Shown here: positions 60,939-63,512 of the stretch, piece after piece | Layout of the letters: each line of letters opens with the position of its first letter | How positions within the stretch are numbered: the stretch's first letter is position 1 | From: Thiomicrospira sp. | GTDB taxonomy: Bacteria; Pseudomonadota; Gammaproteobacteria; Thiomicrospirales; Thiomicrospiraceae | Assembly (NCBI GenBank): GCA_030826915.1 | Contig: JAUUDE010000065.1 | Location: 1-63,512, forward strand | Direction: 5' to 3' | Length of the DNA: 63,512 nt | Notes under the pieces: generated by a model | Databases searched by the model: none | The model's input: the letters and a program-made list of their open reading frames with translations, nothing else | Told to the model about the DNA's origin: nothing | Translations under genes and position numbers: made by a program

Positions 60939-61898
60939 TCAATGTAAAAAGTTAAATAAATAACCGACTAAAACAAAGGCAATGGCTAATACTGCTGCAA
61001 ATATGGCAAGAGCAGGCCAGCGAATGACTTTACGAAGAATGAGAAGTTCGGGCAGTGATAAAGCTGCAATACTCATCATAAATGCTAGACTTGTTCCTAG
61101 TGGTACGCCTTTTGAAAGCATAGCCTCAATAAAAGGAATAATACCTGTGGCATTGGAATAGAGTGGCACACCAACTAACACTGCGGCAGGTACACTCCAC
61201 CAACTAGAAGCATCACCAAGGTAGGTAGAAACCCAAGCCTCTGGAACAAAGCCATGAAAGGCGGCACCTAATGCTACACCTATTAAAATCCAGTGCCAAA
61301 TACGTTTAACAATGACTTTTACTTCATTCCACGCAAATTCATGACGCATTGAAAAACCACTTTCACAAGCTTCTTCTTCCTGCTGTTGGCGCATTTTAAT
61401 ATCCCAAACATAAGACTCTACCCAACGTTCGGGTTTAAAACATTCAATAACAATTGAGCCGATATAGGCAACCGTAATTCCGGCTGCCACATAAAGGAGG
61501 GCAACTTCCCAGCCTAATAACGTTGCCAGAAGAATCACGGCAACTTCATTAATCATTGGGCTGGCGATCAGGAAGGCAAAGGTAACACCCAGAGGAATAC
61601 GAGCTTCAACAAAACCTATAAATAACGGAACGGAGGAGCAAGAGCAAAAAGGGGTGACGCTGCCTAATGTAATGGCTAAAGAGCGAGCCTGCCATTTAGG
61701 GCGGCCTGCAACAATTTCTCTTACTTTTTCAGTAGAAACAATGGCTCGTAACAGACCCATTGCATAAATAATAACGACAAGTAAGAAGAATATTTTCAGT
61801 GTGTCCATAACAAAGAATTGAACGGCCGCACCAAGGTGGCTTTGTAAACTTAAGCCAAGAAGGTCAAAGGAAGCCCAATTACCAATTTGTTCGAACAT
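60939..61898 (-). CDS. Permease of the DUF318/ArsP-like family
   Basis: A 319-residue membrane protein with about eight helices. The family signature is TPFCSCSSVPLFIGF, with Cys85 and Cys87, followed by ASPMINEVAV. A second conserved part, GVPLYSNATGIIPFIEAML, lies near the C-terminus. Relatives export organoarsenicals or are linked to metal or thiol transport. The cysteine pair suggests a soft-metal or thiol cargo, but the substrate is unknown. It starts a two-gene operon with the exported MBL protein. Confidence 0.8.
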   Translation of the reverse strand: MFEQIGNWASFDLLGLSLQSHLGAAVQFFVMDTLKIFFLLVVIIYAMGLLRAIVSTEKVREIVAGRPKWQARSLAITLGSVTPFCSCSSVPLFIGFVEARIPLGVTFAFLIASPMINEVAVILLATLLGWEVALLYVAAGITVAYIGSIVIECFKPERWVESYVWDIKMRQQQEEEACESGFSMRHEFAWNEVKVIVKRIWHWILIGVALGAAFHGFVPEAWVSTYLGDASSWWSVPAAVLVGVPLYSNATGIIPFIEAMLSKGVPLGTSLAFMMSIAALSLPELLILRKVIRWPALAIFAAVLAIAFVLVGYLFNFLH

Positions 61899-62130
61899 AG
61901 TTTTTCCTGTACTTTATATTATAAATTCATTATATCCGTATAAACAAATACAGTCTAGATTTTTAATCTATGTCCGTTTTTAAAGTTATGTTTTTTTGAG
62001 CCACTCTAACTCTTAGGGTTTGTCTTATTCATATACTGAAAATAACTTATCGTTTACAATGTTTAGCAGAGTATTCTTCCCAATTCAGAGTCAACTATTT
62101 ATCTAAATTCAACCTTATGGAATCATCTTG

Positions 62131-63477
62131 ATGGAATATCACAAATCTCGTTTAGAACGAATGATTGTAGCAGGCCTGCTAGCTTTAATGATTTGGGCGC
62201 CTTTGCCTTTGGGCAGTAATCGAGATTGGTCTGAAGCGGTTTTGATTTTATTTGTGAGTATTTTGGCGTTTTTATGGGGTATTCACTTATTTAGAAGCTC
62301 GGAAACAAATCAGAAATTAAACCGAGCAGGCCTGGTTATGCTTTGTTTGCTTGTATTTACATAGGCCTGGGTGGCAATTCAATGGTTATTTGGTTTCAGT
62401 GCAAATCCGGCCGCCACTTTTAAATATCTTATTTTGGGTGTCAGTTATACCTTAATCTTCCTTATGTTTTTAAGTTTGTTTAATACTCGTAAACGCTTAA
62501 CGTTGCTGTTAAGTGTGTTTCTGGTCAGTGGCGCATTTCAAGCATTTTGGGGGGCGTCTATGGTTTTGTCTGGGGTGGAATGGTTATTTGGCGTACCTAA
62601 AGAACATTATCTTGGTAAGGCAACGGGCACATTTGTAAACCGTAACCATCTAGCAGGTTATTTAGAAATGACGATTGGTTTGGGGATAGGCTTGATGCTA
62701 GCCTTAAGAGATGGCCAAGCATTTCGTTGGCGCAATATCATTGAATTGTTGTTAGGACCAAAAACAAAAATTCGTCTAGCCATTGTCATTATGGTGATTG
62801 GCTTGGTTATGACGCAATCTAGAATGGGTAATGCCGGTTTCTTTAGTAGTTTACTGATTGTAGGTAGTATTTTTGTACTCATCACAAAAGAGCATCGCCT
62901 TAGAAACAGTTTGCTTCTTGTGAGTTTTATTATTATTGATATGATTGTAATCAGCCAGTATTTTGGTTTAGAACGCTTAAAAGATTGTTTAGTGAGTACT
63001 GAGGTAAGCGTCTCTCAAGAAGGCGGTAAATTGGTTTTTGATATTAACGATTTACGAGGTTTAGCGTTTACCAATTCCATTCCACTTGCGCAAGAAAAAG
63101 CACTAATAGGGCATGGCGCTGGTAGTTACGAAGTGGTATTTATGGGGCATGCAGGTCCTAACTTTGGTGGTCATTTTGACCATGCACATAATGACTACAT
63201 TCAGTTTTGGGTAGAGTTTGGCTTGATTGGTGCCTTACCACTGCTTATCTTTGCCGTTATTGCTTTATATCAAGCCTTTAGAGCTTTAAAGCATAAGCAA
63301 TCGGTTTATCGCACAGGCATTGGTTTTGGTGCAGCTATGGCCATAATAGCCATTATGATTCACTCTTCATCCGACTTTAACCTACAAATACCTGCCAATG
63401 CCATGACATTTGTGGTGGTTTGTGCCATTGCGGTATTGGCAAATACGCATAGTCATCACAGAAGAATAAATCGTTAA
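62131..63477 (+). pseudogene. O-antigen ligase-like (Wzy_C) membrane protein, interrupted by an amber codon
   Basis: Two adjacent frames (78 codons, then 368) are in the same phase, separated only by TAG at 62362. Together they give a protein of about 448 residues with ten or more hydrophobic helices. It has FVNRNHLAGYLEM, HGAGSYEVVF and DHAHNDYIQFWVEFG, the periplasmic motif of O-antigen ligases and polymerases. The TAG lies in TAGGCCTGG, one base from CAGGCCTGG, which would read Gln-Ala-Trp. It is either a recent null mutation, a suppressed amber codon or a sequence error. No clear ribosome binding site precedes the ATG. Confidence 0.8.
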
Positions 63478-63512
63478 GGGCTTTTATTAGTCGCCTCTGA
63501 ATAACTAGTTTA

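Overview
The window looks like ordinary chromosome from an A+T-rich gammaproteobacterium. Protein families and gene order (mnmG-rsmG-parA-parB-atp-glmU, gmk/rpoZ/spoT/recG, aroK-aroB, luxS-mtnN) fit best with the Thiomicrospira / Hydrogenovibrio / Thiomicrorhabdus group of sulfur oxidisers. That placement is inferred from remembered resemblance, not from a search. There is no prophage, plasmid backbone or CRISPR array. The only mobile-element trace is a frameshifted REP-associated (RAYT) transposase.

Layout: 1-2.5 kb holds the end of a 5S rRNA gene with its terminator, a membrane protein, queF and two small unknown genes. 2.8-14.7 kb is the mnmG-rsmG-parA-parB block and a complete F1Fo ATP synthase operon (atpI, an UncI-like gene, atpBEFHAGDC). 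14.9-20.8 kb holds glmU, ubiA, the RAYT remnant, two unknown genes and ubiC. 20.85-31.4 kb, all minus strand, is recG, ridA, spoT, rpoZ, then waaA, kdsB, kdnB, kdnA, then gmk: a lipid A/inner-core cassette that predicts 8-amino-Kdo (Kdo8N) sits inside the usual gmk-rpoZ-spoT-recG order. 31.7-35.1 kb is aroK-aroB, a sugar-phosphate mutarotase, an unknown gene and tRNA-Arg(CCT).

35.1-39.5 kb (minus strand) is an apparent ovothiol cluster: ovoA (sulfoxide synthase plus methyltransferase), an uncharacterised amidoligase-like gene, and a PLP beta-lyase that could be OvoB. 39.8-43.2 kb holds rpoH, with a perfect CIRCE operator over its promoter, then fliS and purT. 43.4-47.5 kb holds a GGDEF/degenerate-EAL protein, a YjdF-like protein, mtnN, luxS and a lipoprotein. 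47.6-51.1 kb is a circularly permuted ATP-grasp / alpha-E / zinc-peptidase operon. 51.6-59.2 kb is a six-gene operon pairing glucosylglycerate synthesis and phosphorolysis with gnd-zwf-pgl. tRNA-Leu(TAG), tRNA-Phe(GAA), a metallo-beta-lactamase-fold protein, a permease and an amber-interrupted O-antigen ligase finish the window.

The most unusual signal is not a gene. The palindrome CAGGCCTG, with extended form ASCAGGCCTGST, occurs 27 times, against about 0.4 expected by chance. Twenty copies lie inside genes (mostly read as Ala/Pro/Thr-Gly-Leu or Gln-Ala-Trp) and seven between genes. They are absent from the ATP synthase operon and the ovothiol cluster. This resembles the cyanobacterial HIP1 phenomenon. 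One further copy appears to have mutated C to T, and this created the amber codon in the O-antigen ligase gene. Three long imperfect intergenic hairpins (near 2.2, 14.7 and 28.4 kb) share an architecture but not a sequence.
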